The translations under genes and the position numbers were made by a program. The notes beneath the pieces are model-generated. The model worked only from the letters and a program-made list of their open reading frames with translations. It had not been told where the DNA came from and did no database searches. Positions 34,359 through 44,025 of a DNA stretch of 64,000 bases are shown in pieces; position 1 is the stretch's first letter, and the number at the start of each line of letters is the position of its first letter. The DNA is from Gigaspora margarita (lineage: Eukaryota; Glomeromycota; Glomeromycetes; Diversisporales; Gigasporaceae): contig WTPW01000795.1 in NCBI GenBank assembly GCA_009809945.1, positions 126,659-190,658 on the forward strand. The letters run 5' to 3'.

Positions 34359-35688
34359 TAGAGGTTGGAACCGGTTTTATTTTTACAATTCAGATTTAAT
34401 TTTTCAACTTCAACTTAAGGGTAGAGGGTATATAGATCATTTCTATTAATAAACTAGTTACTAAAAATTTTATATTTAATAATAAAGAAAATTTTATTAA
34501 GTAACTATATTAAATTTTTCAATAAAATTGTAGAGGAGGTTTTTCTGATTCTAATGGTGGTTGAATCATTAAAATTGGCCTAGTAGTACATAAGATATAG
34601 CTGTTTTTATCTTCGTGATCCTATTTTACTTATTGTTTACATGTGATTTGATTGGCCAATTTGTGTGGCCCCTGCAGAATAGACCTGGTCCCCGCAAAAG
34701 TTGTTACTATAAAAACTTTATCAAATTTCATTCAAAATTAATGAAATTTTTAGGATATGCGTAATTTTTTATTACAAACAATTTTATTTAGTACATAAAT
34801 ATCAATTTATTTAGTAAAAAATAACTTTTATATGTAGCAACTTTTAAATTCGCAGTAAAAATATTTTTTGTCACTCATTTATTAATAGAAATGATCTACA
34901 TACCCTCTACCCTTAAACCGGTTTAAACCAAATTTAAATAAACCTGAGTAATTCAGTTTTGCAATTTTAATAAACTCATAAAACCGAATTAACCCGAATT
35001 TAAAAAAACTAGTTTTCACGGTTGTAATAAACTAGTAGTTAGAACGTCCAAATGTCTGTGCTTAGGGTAGCTTGATACATCGTAAATCAGAATAGATTGG
35101 TTGTGCAACCAAAATTCAGCAGATCTAGCCAGAAGGGATCAAAATTGATAAATTTTGCTAATAATCCAATAATCCACACGCTAAATAAAATTGCCAGACG
35201 CCAATTTTGCTATAATATAATTAGTTATTATTATTGATAAATGTGGTCTAAACTTTGGCAAAATCAAATTCTAGTATCTAAATAAAGCCATTTTAAAACT
35301 TAAGGCAATCTGTTGATAGCGATAGAGAATAGTTTATGTATTCACGTTCTACTATATGATATTACATATCTCAGGATAACACGAATACCAAATCCGGTAT
35401 GCTCATACACAGTAGCAGTATACTACGCTAGCAAATTAAATGCAAGATTGGTGAACTCGCCATTCTAGATGGCAGTAAACCATACACTCTGCATGTCTAC
35501 GTTTCTGGTATTCGATTTTTCTGTTTTTATTAAATTCGATAAATCCAGTTTTATTAAATCTGATTTTTCAGTTTTATTCAGTTTTATTAAATTTGATAAA
35601 TCCGGTTTTATTAAATCTGAATATAAAATATTCAAATTGGGTTGAACTGGTTTTAAATTCGGATGCAACAATTTGGTTCCAACCTCTA
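34359..35688. mobile_element. hAT-like non-autonomous element, 1330 bp
   Basis: Starts TAGAGGTTGGAACC, ends with the exact complement GGTTCCAACCTCTA, flanked by a perfect 8-bp duplication ACCTTAAT (34351-34358, 35689-35696). Copy A has a single CCTTAAT at about 25529. Ends carry repeated AAACCGG/TTTTATTAAAT words. Contains a nested element at 34419-34912. No transposase frame seen. Confidence 0.9.
34419..34912. mobile_element. TTAA-flanked element nested in the hAT-like element, 494 bp
   Basis: Ends GGGTAGAGGGTATATAGATC and complement (about 35 bp with AATAGAAATGATCTA), flanked by TTAA on both sides (34415-34418, 34913-34916). TTAA target choice is typical of piggyBac-type elements, but the ends do not start with the usual CCC, so the superfamily is uncertain. 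Confidence 0.7.
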
Positions 35689-36060
35689 ACCTTAATTATA
35701 TTTAAATATTGAAATCAGAAAATAAAATTGTGTTTGATGAATGAAGGTAGTAGGATCATGCTATCACTGTGCATATAAAATCTATTTCTTTTTTTGTCAA
35801 GTTTTATAACTTTTCTCTAATTGGCTTAAATCTTCTGTTAGCACTACTTAGGTTAAAATGGTACCTATGTTCTCTATTTCTTATTTTTATTTAATTAGTA
35901 TTCATTTTCAGTTTTTCTAATTAAAATATTCTTTGGCTTTTCCACTTTGGCTATTAGCATATCATTTCTTAATCCTGTTATCAATTGGCTCTTTATTAAG
36001 TTGGTTGTTGTGAGTTTCAATATATTTTTTCTATTATCTTTACATTATATATTATATATA

Positions 36061-36320
36061 GGGTTTTAAAAAATAGTGCACCGTGCACCATGGTGGACCC
36101 CTTTTATGCTTATCAAAATTTTACACTTTTAATGAAAAATGCTCCTCTCGCGATATTACCTTAAACTCTAATTTTAAATTTATCCTAAACCTAATACTAA
36201 CCCTAACTCCAGCTCTAACCTTCTAACCTCCTAATCCTAACTCTAACCCTAATTCCAATTATTATTATTTATAGAGGTGCATCATAGTGCACGGTGCACC
36301 AAATTATAAATTTCTTATAT
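36061..36320. mobile_element. Inverted-repeat element with GTGCACCGTGCAC ends, about 260 bp
   Basis: TAGTGCACCGTGCACC near the left end and GTGCACGGTGCACC near the right end are in inverted positions, inside a TATATA tract that is continuous in copy A (25890-25915). The interior holds degenerate CCCTAA repeats (36170-36260). Confidence 0.6.
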
Positions 36321-37583
36321 ATATATATATATATATTTTTGGTAAACTCTGAAATGATTTCAAAAAATTTATTAGCATAGAAAATATTATTGTTCATCTC
36401 AACAAGATTTGACATGTGGAACAATAGAACTGAACATAGTCACTTGGAATTATTAGTAGTTGCTTTTCAAGAAATTTATTGAATCATTTATTATAAGATC
36501 TTGGTTTATGCTTGAGTTTAAATTTTTTTTTAAGGGGACCAGGTACATTACGAAATTACCTGATATATAACCCAGATCTGTCCAAACAAACCAGAGTGAG
36601 ACAGCAAAGACAAAATCATGAAAACTATAAAAACAGCTATCTAACCAGTTTTGGTTCACTAAGTAAAAATGTCTCATAATGTACTAGGACTCTAAGCTAT
36701 TGATAAATAGGCCAGAAGAAACCAAAAAAGGAAGTTTTAGCAAAAAATCACCAAATATTGCATTTTTAAATAGTAAATTTTGCAAATTTTTGTCAAAAAT
36801 AAGAATTCTTGAACCAAATTTTGTATAAAAATAAGTAAACCAGTTACTTGCCTATTTATATATAGCTCAGGTCCTGATGTAACTGGCTTTAGCCATTAAA
36901 AAATGCATTCATTCACAAATTAAGAAATTATTTGATTTTATCTTGTGAAAATAATGAATTTCTATGTGTTTTCTCCTGCAGAATCTTTGCATTTTTATGT
37001 ACTCGATCATGTATTATATAAGGATCATTTGCTTCAAACCCTTTCCTTGGTTCTGCTAGGAGTCTAAACACTTTTGCAATAACGTGACCATCATGTGGTA
37101 TGGTGTATTCAGATTAACTTTTTGGCTTTATTGTTAAAATTTGTAGGGTTCATGTATATAGCCTTAGAAGGCCACTATTAATATATAAAATTGCATTTTT
37201 GATATTTTTTTGTAGTTTTTAAGGCTGATTTAAACACTAGTTTTTGAGTATCTTCACTCTTTTTTCTTTTTTTCTTCTTGTACATGTGTTTTGTTTTGAT
37301 GTTGGACTAATCTAAAACAATCAAAATTTATGTTCTCTGATTGGTTAGTTCTCATGTGCCACATCACATTACTGCAAAAGTGTCTAGACCCCTAGTGCAG
37401 CTCCTTTCCTTGGTGTGTTTATATAATCTGCATTGGAATGCAGATAGCTTCTTCTTTGTTTTTCATGAATATAAAATATTTTTGTTTGAACTGCTATCTA
37501 TCCTCCTCATGTTTGATTAATATCATGTTGGTATACTTTGTGAATTCATGTTCCACATTCTTGTTTCTCTCATGTTGCATTAG

Positions 37584-37853
37584 CAGTGTTGTACATTTTG
37601 GCTGTCCACAGCCTTTTTTGGCTTGTCCATGTCCAAAATTGTCCAAATGTCCAAAATTGTTCAAAGCTTGTCCGGGCTTTAATAATTAATAATTCTATTT
37701 AAAAAATATATAAATATATATTTTTTTATGTGCTGAACACATTTCAGTTAAAATTAAAATAGGTTATCTTGATAAAATTTTAGGTAATTTTACTTTATTT
37801 AATTGTTCAAAATTGTTCAAATTGTTGTCCAAAGCTGTCCTGTGACAACACTG
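37584..37853. mobile_element. CAGTGTTG element with GTCCAAA words, 270 bp
   Basis: Starts CAGTGTTGTACATTTTGG and ends GACAACACTG. Repeated TTGTCCAAA words lie near both ends. Absent from copy A at about 27238. End sequence resembles 20103-20402 and 38379-38690. Confidence 0.7.
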
Positions 37854-38378
37854 GGTGTTGGTATCTCCATCTTGGCCAGAGAAATATTTTTCTGTTTTAT
37901 ATTTACAGTCAGTATAAAAAGGAAAGTCGCTTTTATATTTCTTAGACTCTTTTTTGAAAAATATTTGAGTTTCAATATACCTTTTTTATTGTCTTTACAC
38001 CAAATATTAAAGTAAAAAGGTATTATAATGTAGGACCATTATCTAGTAATCAGAATTGGGTAATTTTACTATTATTCTAATTACTGAATTACAAGATATC
38101 ATTATTATAGCAGTTTGCAAAAAGGGGCAACTTTGTGATTTCTTGATAATAGTGAAAATTTCCTATTTTTCAAGAATCAATAATCAGCTGATTTTTTATA
38201 ATTTTACATAATATCATGATTTGCAGAGGTCACACCTTTATGCAAAAAGGCATAAAAATAAAACCAAAATTTTAATTATTGTTGTGTGTTCTATTTAACC
38301 TTATAAAACCCACTTATAGTTGTTTAATATAAACTTTACTCTAAAATTACCTTTAACCTTAACCATAACTTTAAAAAA

Positions 38379-38690
38379 CAGTGTTGGTATTTGGACTATA
38401 TTCAATAAAAATTTTATTTGAACATGGACAAATTTGGACATGAACTAAGCAAAATAGTGTCCATGTCTATATTTTTTCTTTATTGAAATTTTCAGAATAT
38501 TCCAAACTTTCACTCAAGTTTTAGTTTCAATTTTGTTTTATATTCAGAATATTTTAGAGCTGTAGCCTATGTATTTTATTTGGACTAAGTATCTTATGTC
38601 CAAAAAAATAATATGGATAATATGGACATAGTCCATAAATGTACATGTCCAATGGTCCATATTGTCCATGTCCATATTTTGCCAACACTG
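38379..38690. mobile_element. CAGTGTTGG element, copy 2, 312 bp
   Basis: Starts CAGTGTTGGTATTTGGAC, ends GCCAACACTG, and is homologous to 20103-20402 over its length, with the same TGGACA/TGTCCA word arrays. No convincing target duplication. Confidence 0.75.
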
Positions 38691-38696
38691 TTCATA

Positions 38697-38935
38697 TCAA
38701 TAAACCATGTATAATTTTAACATAGTTGCAGATTTCAAAACAATAGATTTAATCAATACGTGTATATTTTTAATGCAGTTGCAGGTCTCAAAACAATATA
38801 TTTTTATCAATATGTGTATATTTTTAACACAGTTGTAAATCTCAAAACAATAGATTTTTATCAATACATGTATATTTCTAATATTTCTAATGTGGTTGCA
38901 GATTTCAAAACAATAGATTTTTAATAAATGCTTCA
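38697..38935. repeat. Tandem repeat, about 60-bp units, four copies
   Basis: TCAAAACAATAGATTT...ATCAATACGTGTATATTT...GTTGCAG recurs four times with small changes. The last unit carries a small internal duplication (CTAATATTT). No coding role recognised. Confidence 0.85.
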
Positions 38936-39140
38936 CTTTTTATTTTCACTTTTATTTCCCCTTATCTACTTTACATTCATTTCATTTTTTATTTACATTT
39001 TTTATTCGCTTTTTATTTTCACTATTTATTTTCATTTTCATTTTTACTTTTTACTTTACTTTTTATTTTTTCTTATACTTCACCTTTCACTTTCATTTTT
39101 TACTTATCCACTTCACTTCTTTTTATTTACTTTAATGTTT
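38936..39140. repeat. Low-complexity pyrimidine-rich tract
   Basis: Almost only T and C on the plus strand, built on TTTTATTTTCACTTTT-like words. An open frame through it is a composition artefact. Confidence 0.8.
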
Positions 39141-39831
39141 TTTCAAATAAATATTGATAATATTTGTAGATGCTGTTTAAGTTTAAGATGAGTAAGGAGT
39201 ATTTGATCTCAATTATTTTATAAAATAATGAAGTATCGCCCCTAGAGTCTAGGCTACTATGGCAGTAGTATAAACCAGTCTGACAAAATGCATGGCACTG
39301 ATTATTATAAATATTTGCCCACTGGGAACACTCTAGTTATAGTTGAGGCAACTCTTTTAGAGTATCAAAAATGTCCTTCTGTTACATACTTATAGTCAAC
39401 ATGCTATACTTTTAGGTCATTTATAAGGTACTAGTCACTTCAAATACTCACAATCTTTTTTTTTTTTTTTAGAGATCAACTTATTTAATAATAATTAAAT
39501 AATGACAACTTTAGTTAAGGTTAGTTAATCCAAATTAATTAGATCGATCAAAATTAATTATGTAATTTTTAAATTTGATAATAAATTTATTATAGTTATA
39601 ATTATATTATATTTTAAATAAAATTTTTATATTATTGTATATAATTTTTGTAAATTCTTAGTTTATATATAAATAAAATTTTTAAGCAATGATTTAATAA
39701 TAAAATATAAAAGTATAGCTATATTAGTTATTTTAATATATATATATACTGTATTTAAAATATTTATGAATTTAAAAATCTAAAAAGTATCATTACATAA
39801 TTTTAAAATATATTTTAGATAAGGGCTGTGA
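39141..39831. other. Gene-free AT-rich stretch
   Basis: No gene or structured repeat recognised; includes a T run at 39458-39470. Confidence 0.4.
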
Positions 39832-41516
39832 CAGATATTATGTAATATTGTAGGGGGCGGGGGTAAGCCAATGTCTTACATTACACATATATAATATATA
39901 TAATTATATATATAATATAATATATTACTAATAGATTATAATTTTTAGCATTAAATAAACTTATTCAAAATATAATTATATATCAAAATTATATATTTTT
40001 GAGTGCTGTGAAACTTTTTTTAGTGGTCAAATGTATATTTCATTAGTAAAATTTTGCATAATTCTGGATTTTTTATATTTTTATTAATAAAAATATTGAA
40101 AATTTAGCATTATGCAAAATTTTACTAATGAATTATAAATTTAAGCTCTAAGTAAACTTGTTTGGGACAAAAAATACATTATTTTTGCATATTATTATTA
40201 TTTTTTCAATTTTAGAAATAAAGATAAGAAAATTGTAAATTTTATCAAAAATGTAATATTGCCTATTTTTAATTGAAAAATTAAGAAAGTCAATAAAAAA
40301 TATATTGAAATAACATATTTTTTGGTACTAAACAAGTTTAATTAGAGTCAAAAGTTATGATTTATTAGTATAATTTTGCGTTATGTAGAATTTTCTATAT
40401 TTTTATTAATAAAAATATAGAAAATTCAGCATTATGCACAATTTTACTAATGAATTATAAATTTTGACTCTAAGTAAACTTGTTCAGCACCAAACATACA
40501 TTATTTTGGTATACAGTCAACTCTTTCTATACTGAACCCTTGGGTCTGGCAAAAAAAAAGTTCACTATAAAAAATTACTATGTTTTCTTAAGAACCTATT
40601 GCACTTTTTATACTAAACTATTATAAAATTTTAAATTTTTGAGTTCATTATATCCAAATTTGTTATATAGAGGTTTGTTATATCCAGAGTCGACTGTATA
40701 TTCTTTTAATTTTTTTACAATTTCAAATAAAGATGGGTAAAATTGCATTTTTGATGAAAATTTACTAATTTTCTCATCTTTATTTCTAAAATTAAAAAAA
40801 AATCAAATAATTATATACTGAAATAATGTAGTATTTAGTGCTGAACAATTTTACTTAGAACTTAAAGTTATAATTAATTAGTAAAATTTTACATGATACA
40901 GAATTTTCTATATTTTTATTAATAAAAATATAGAAAATTCAGCATCATGCAAAATTTTACTAATGAATTATAACTTTAAGTTCTAGTAAAATTGTTTAGC
41001 ATTAAATACTACATTATTTTGGAATATATTTATTTGTTTTTTTTTTAGTTTTAGGAATAAAGATGAGTAAAATTGGTAAATTTTCATCAAAAATGCAATT
41101 TTGCCTATCTTTATTTGAAATTGTAAAAACATTAAAAGAATATATACTAAACAATATATTTTTTGGTGCTACACAAGTTTACTTAGAGTCAAAATTTACA
41201 ATTCATTAGTAAAATTGTGCATAATACTGATTTTCTATATTTTTATTAATAAAAATATAAAAAATCCTGCATTATGCAAAATTGTGCTAATTAATTATAA
41301 CTTTTAGCTCTAAGTAAACTTGTTTAGCACCAAAAATACATTATTTTGGTATATATTTATATTTTATACAAGTTTATTTAGAGCTATAAATTATAATCTA
41401 TTAGTAAAATTTTAATAATTAAAATTTTTTAAAATCGACCAATCAGAATTATCTTATGTGGGGGGAGGGGGTACCCTCATAGTAAATGAATATTACGTAA
41501 TATCTGTCATGGCCCT
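39832..41516. mobile_element. Inverted-repeat element carrying a 325-bp palindromic satellite, 1685 bp
   Basis: Ends AGGGCTGTGACAGATATTA and complement (about 27 bp, including TACGTAATATT), next to G-rich stretches on both sides. The interior repeats CTAAGTAAACTTGTTTAGCA at about 40150, 40472, 40984 and 41310. After removing the 185 bp of a nested MITE, the spacings are 322, 327 and 326. Each unit holds inverted repeats such as ATTTTTATTAATAAAAAT and the pair around AAATTTTCATC. It has the same period and junction motif as the 15651-17040 satellite. Confidence 0.85.
40514..40696. mobile_element. TA-flanked MITE, 183 bp
   Basis: Starts CAGTCAACTCTTTCTATACT and ends CCAGAGTCGACTG, flanked by TA (40512-40513, 40697-40698). 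Inner arms repeat TTCACTAT/TTGTTATA words. Similar in size and ends to 29387-29570; nested in the satellite element. Confidence 0.85.
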
Positions 41517-42143
41517 AATAGATTCATTAAAATTTTTACAAGTAATTCTAATTGTAAAATAAACAATTTTTTTTAGAATCGTTTTGCTTTTCTAATACTT
41601 TAAATACTTCATATTCATCTACTAAAAATTTTTACTAGATATATTTATAATGGATTTTCTATATAAGTGTCATTGATAAAAACATTGCTTAGGCTGTTGA
41701 ATTTATAATTTTGTTTAAGTGTGGTGAGGGAGGGGGTCAAATTAAACATATTAAAATTGCAAAAATAATTGCATTATTATTGGTTAACTTATATACACAT
41801 AATAATATTATTAAAATTAACTCAGTAGAGTCGGATATATAGCCTTATGAAATTTATGTGATGTTTTTATATAATCTTTAGAACGTTGCCCAAATTTTGA
41901 AAGTCATATCTCTGGTTCTACTAATCATATTTTAATAATCCCATCATTATTAGAACCAGATAGACCAGGAGAACAAGTTTTATTAGCATGATAAATGATG
42001 CAATCTTGGTGCAAAAGCCTTAACTAATCCTTTTTTAAATAAAAAAAAATATTATTTTGGTACATGTCCATAATATGAAATGTCACGTGATCTGTACGTG
42101 TCCATAGACTTTCTACCCTAGCATAGTAACTCATATAGGGGGG
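41517..42143. other. Gene-free stretch
   Basis: No gene recognised; contains a short G-rich segment (41722-41736) of the kind seen at several element edges. Confidence 0.4.
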
Positions 42144-42366
42144 TCCCCAAAATTCTGGATTGGGGTACATCAGAGTGCATCGGGATCATAGTCGGCTGGA
42201 TCGGAATCGATCTATTTTGTCCCAAGATCATAAACAATTTTACTAATAAATCATATCCATTCATTAAGTAAAAAATGCCCAGCTGATAATTTTGCTATAG
42301 AACCTGCTAACAAGTAGGGCTAAACGCTGACCTAGATCTGATGCACCCGACCCAAAAATTTGGGGA
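42144..42366. mobile_element. Small inverted-repeat element, about 223 bp
   Basis: TCCCCAAAATTCTGGATTGG at the left and its near complement at the right (CCCAAAAATTTGGGGA), each followed inward by a GTGCATCAGA-type word. No gene inside. Confidence 0.65.
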
Positions 42367-42391
42367 CAGCTCTGTAAAAATCCTAGCATAG

Positions 42392-43649
42392 TCACAAAAC
42401 TTACATTTTTAACACTCCTGCACTTACTTTTTTGATACTGATCGACATGCAGATTCTGGTAAAAATAAAAAATTTAAAAACTTTGAGCGAAGATATCTAA
42501 CAACTTCCTACTTAATCTGATAATACCTTTTTTTGAATTCTATGGCTTCATAGAATTTAAATAAAAAAAGTTTTATCAAATTTAGCCATGTAGTTGTCGA
42601 GATATCTTCGCTCAAAATCAGAGAAAAATCAAAATGCCTATCAAAATAGAAGCTGCGCCAAATTTCTCACTAACTTTGAGTGAAGATATCTTGACAACCA
42701 TCTGAACAAATTCAATAAAACTTTTTTTGTTTGAATCCTATAGATTCATAGAATTCAAATAAAAAAATTTCATCGAATTTAGTCAGATGGTTATCAAGAT
42801 ATCTTTAGAGAAAGTCAAAACATCTATCAAAATAAAAGCTACACCAAATTTTCTTTCTAACTTTGAGCGAAGATATCTCAATAACTATATAACTGAATTT
42901 GATAAAACTTTCTTTATTTGAATTCTATAGATTCATAGAATTCAAAAAAAAATTTCATCACATTTAATCAGAGATATCTTCGCTCAAAAAAAAAATCAAA
43001 ATGCACATCAAAATAAAATCTATGCAAATTTTCTTTCTGACTTTGAGCGAAGATTTCTCAACACCCACTTGACTAAATGCAATGAAAATTTTATTATTTA
43101 AATTTTATGAATGCATAGAATTGAAAGATAAAATGTTTTATCAAATTTGGACAGGCCGTTATCGAGATATCTTCGCTCAAAGTTAGAGAAAAATTTTCTA
43201 TTTTGATAGGCGTTTTATTTTTCTCTAATTTTGAGCAAAGATACCTTGATAGCCACTTGATTAAATTTGATGAAAATTTTTTTTATCAAATTCTACGAAT
43301 CCATAGGATTCAAACAAAAAAAAGTTTATTGAATTTGGTCAGATTGTTATCGAGATATCTTCGCTCAAAGTTAGAGAGAAATTTTGTGCAACTTCTATTT
43401 TGATAGGCATTTTGATTTTCTCTGATTTTGAGCGAAGATATCTTGACAACCACATGGATAAATTTGATAAAAATTTTTTATTTGAATTCTATGAATCCAT
43501 AGAATTTAAAACAAAAAGGTGTTGTCAGATTCAAGTAAAAGTTGTCAAGATATCTTTGCTCAGTTTTTAAATTTTTTATTATTACCGGGATCTGCATGTC
43601 GATCAGTATCAAAAAAGTAAGTTAGGAGTATCAAAAACGTAAGTTTTGC
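42392..43649. mobile_element. Palindrome made of six hairpin units inside terminal inverted repeats, 1258 bp
   Basis: Ends TCACAAAACTTAC... and GTAAGTTTTGC match those of 19351-19931; AGCATAG flanks both sides (42385-42391, 43650-43656). Inside, TGAGCGAAGATATCT recurs at about 42484, 42677, 42864, 43044, 43232 and 43429 (spacings 180-197). Each unit is a hairpin of about 130 bp around AATTCTATAGATTCATAGAATT-type centres. The spacers (CAAAATGCCTATCAAAATAG) point one way in the left half and the other way in the right half, so the whole element is symmetric about 43.1 kb. Confidence 0.85.
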
Positions 43650-44025
43650 AGCATAGCCAGTAAAAAATGCGGACACGTGATTTTTTTATGGTGCAAACCA
43701 ATCAGATCTCAAGATCAGGTGTAACGTAGCACAATTAGGAAAATTCAAAACAAACATTCGCTTCATCAAAAATCACCAATAACATAAAATCTGCATAGGA
43801 AACAACCTTTGGTGCATTAACAAAAAGTTTTCCTTGAGCGATTTTACTTTAAAAATACTTTCTAACCCCAACTCTAGTATAGACCCTAAGCCTAACTTAA
43901 AAGAATTTAATTGCTAATTCGGCTAAGATCGGCACTAATTGCTATACGGATTTATTATAAATTAAAGGGATAAGAGAATAATCATTCTAATATATACATT
44001 AAAATCTGAACACTTTGTCTTTAAA

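Larger units (their letters stand above)
27310..37920 (+). repeat. Large tandem repeat, copy B, about 10.6 kb with insertions
   Basis: Head-to-tail partner of copy A. Its extra 4.8 kb is accounted for by the separately listed elements at 28545, 29387, 30494, 30954, 31612, 34359, 36061 and 37584, whose lengths sum to about 4.8 kb. Open frames within it are AT-rich and not conserved between copies. It starts with the third SINE-like unit (27310-27462). Confidence 0.85.

Noticed and set aside
38697-38935. CRISPR-like array
   Set aside because: The units are contiguous tandem repeats without unique spacers, in eukaryotic DNA.
38928-39191. 87-residue hydrophobic open frame
   Set aside because: Lies in a low-complexity pyrimidine tract; the Phe/Leu/Ser content is purely compositional.
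43203-43403. 66-residue open frame in the hairpin array
   Set aside because: Falls across two inverted units and is not kept in the other units.
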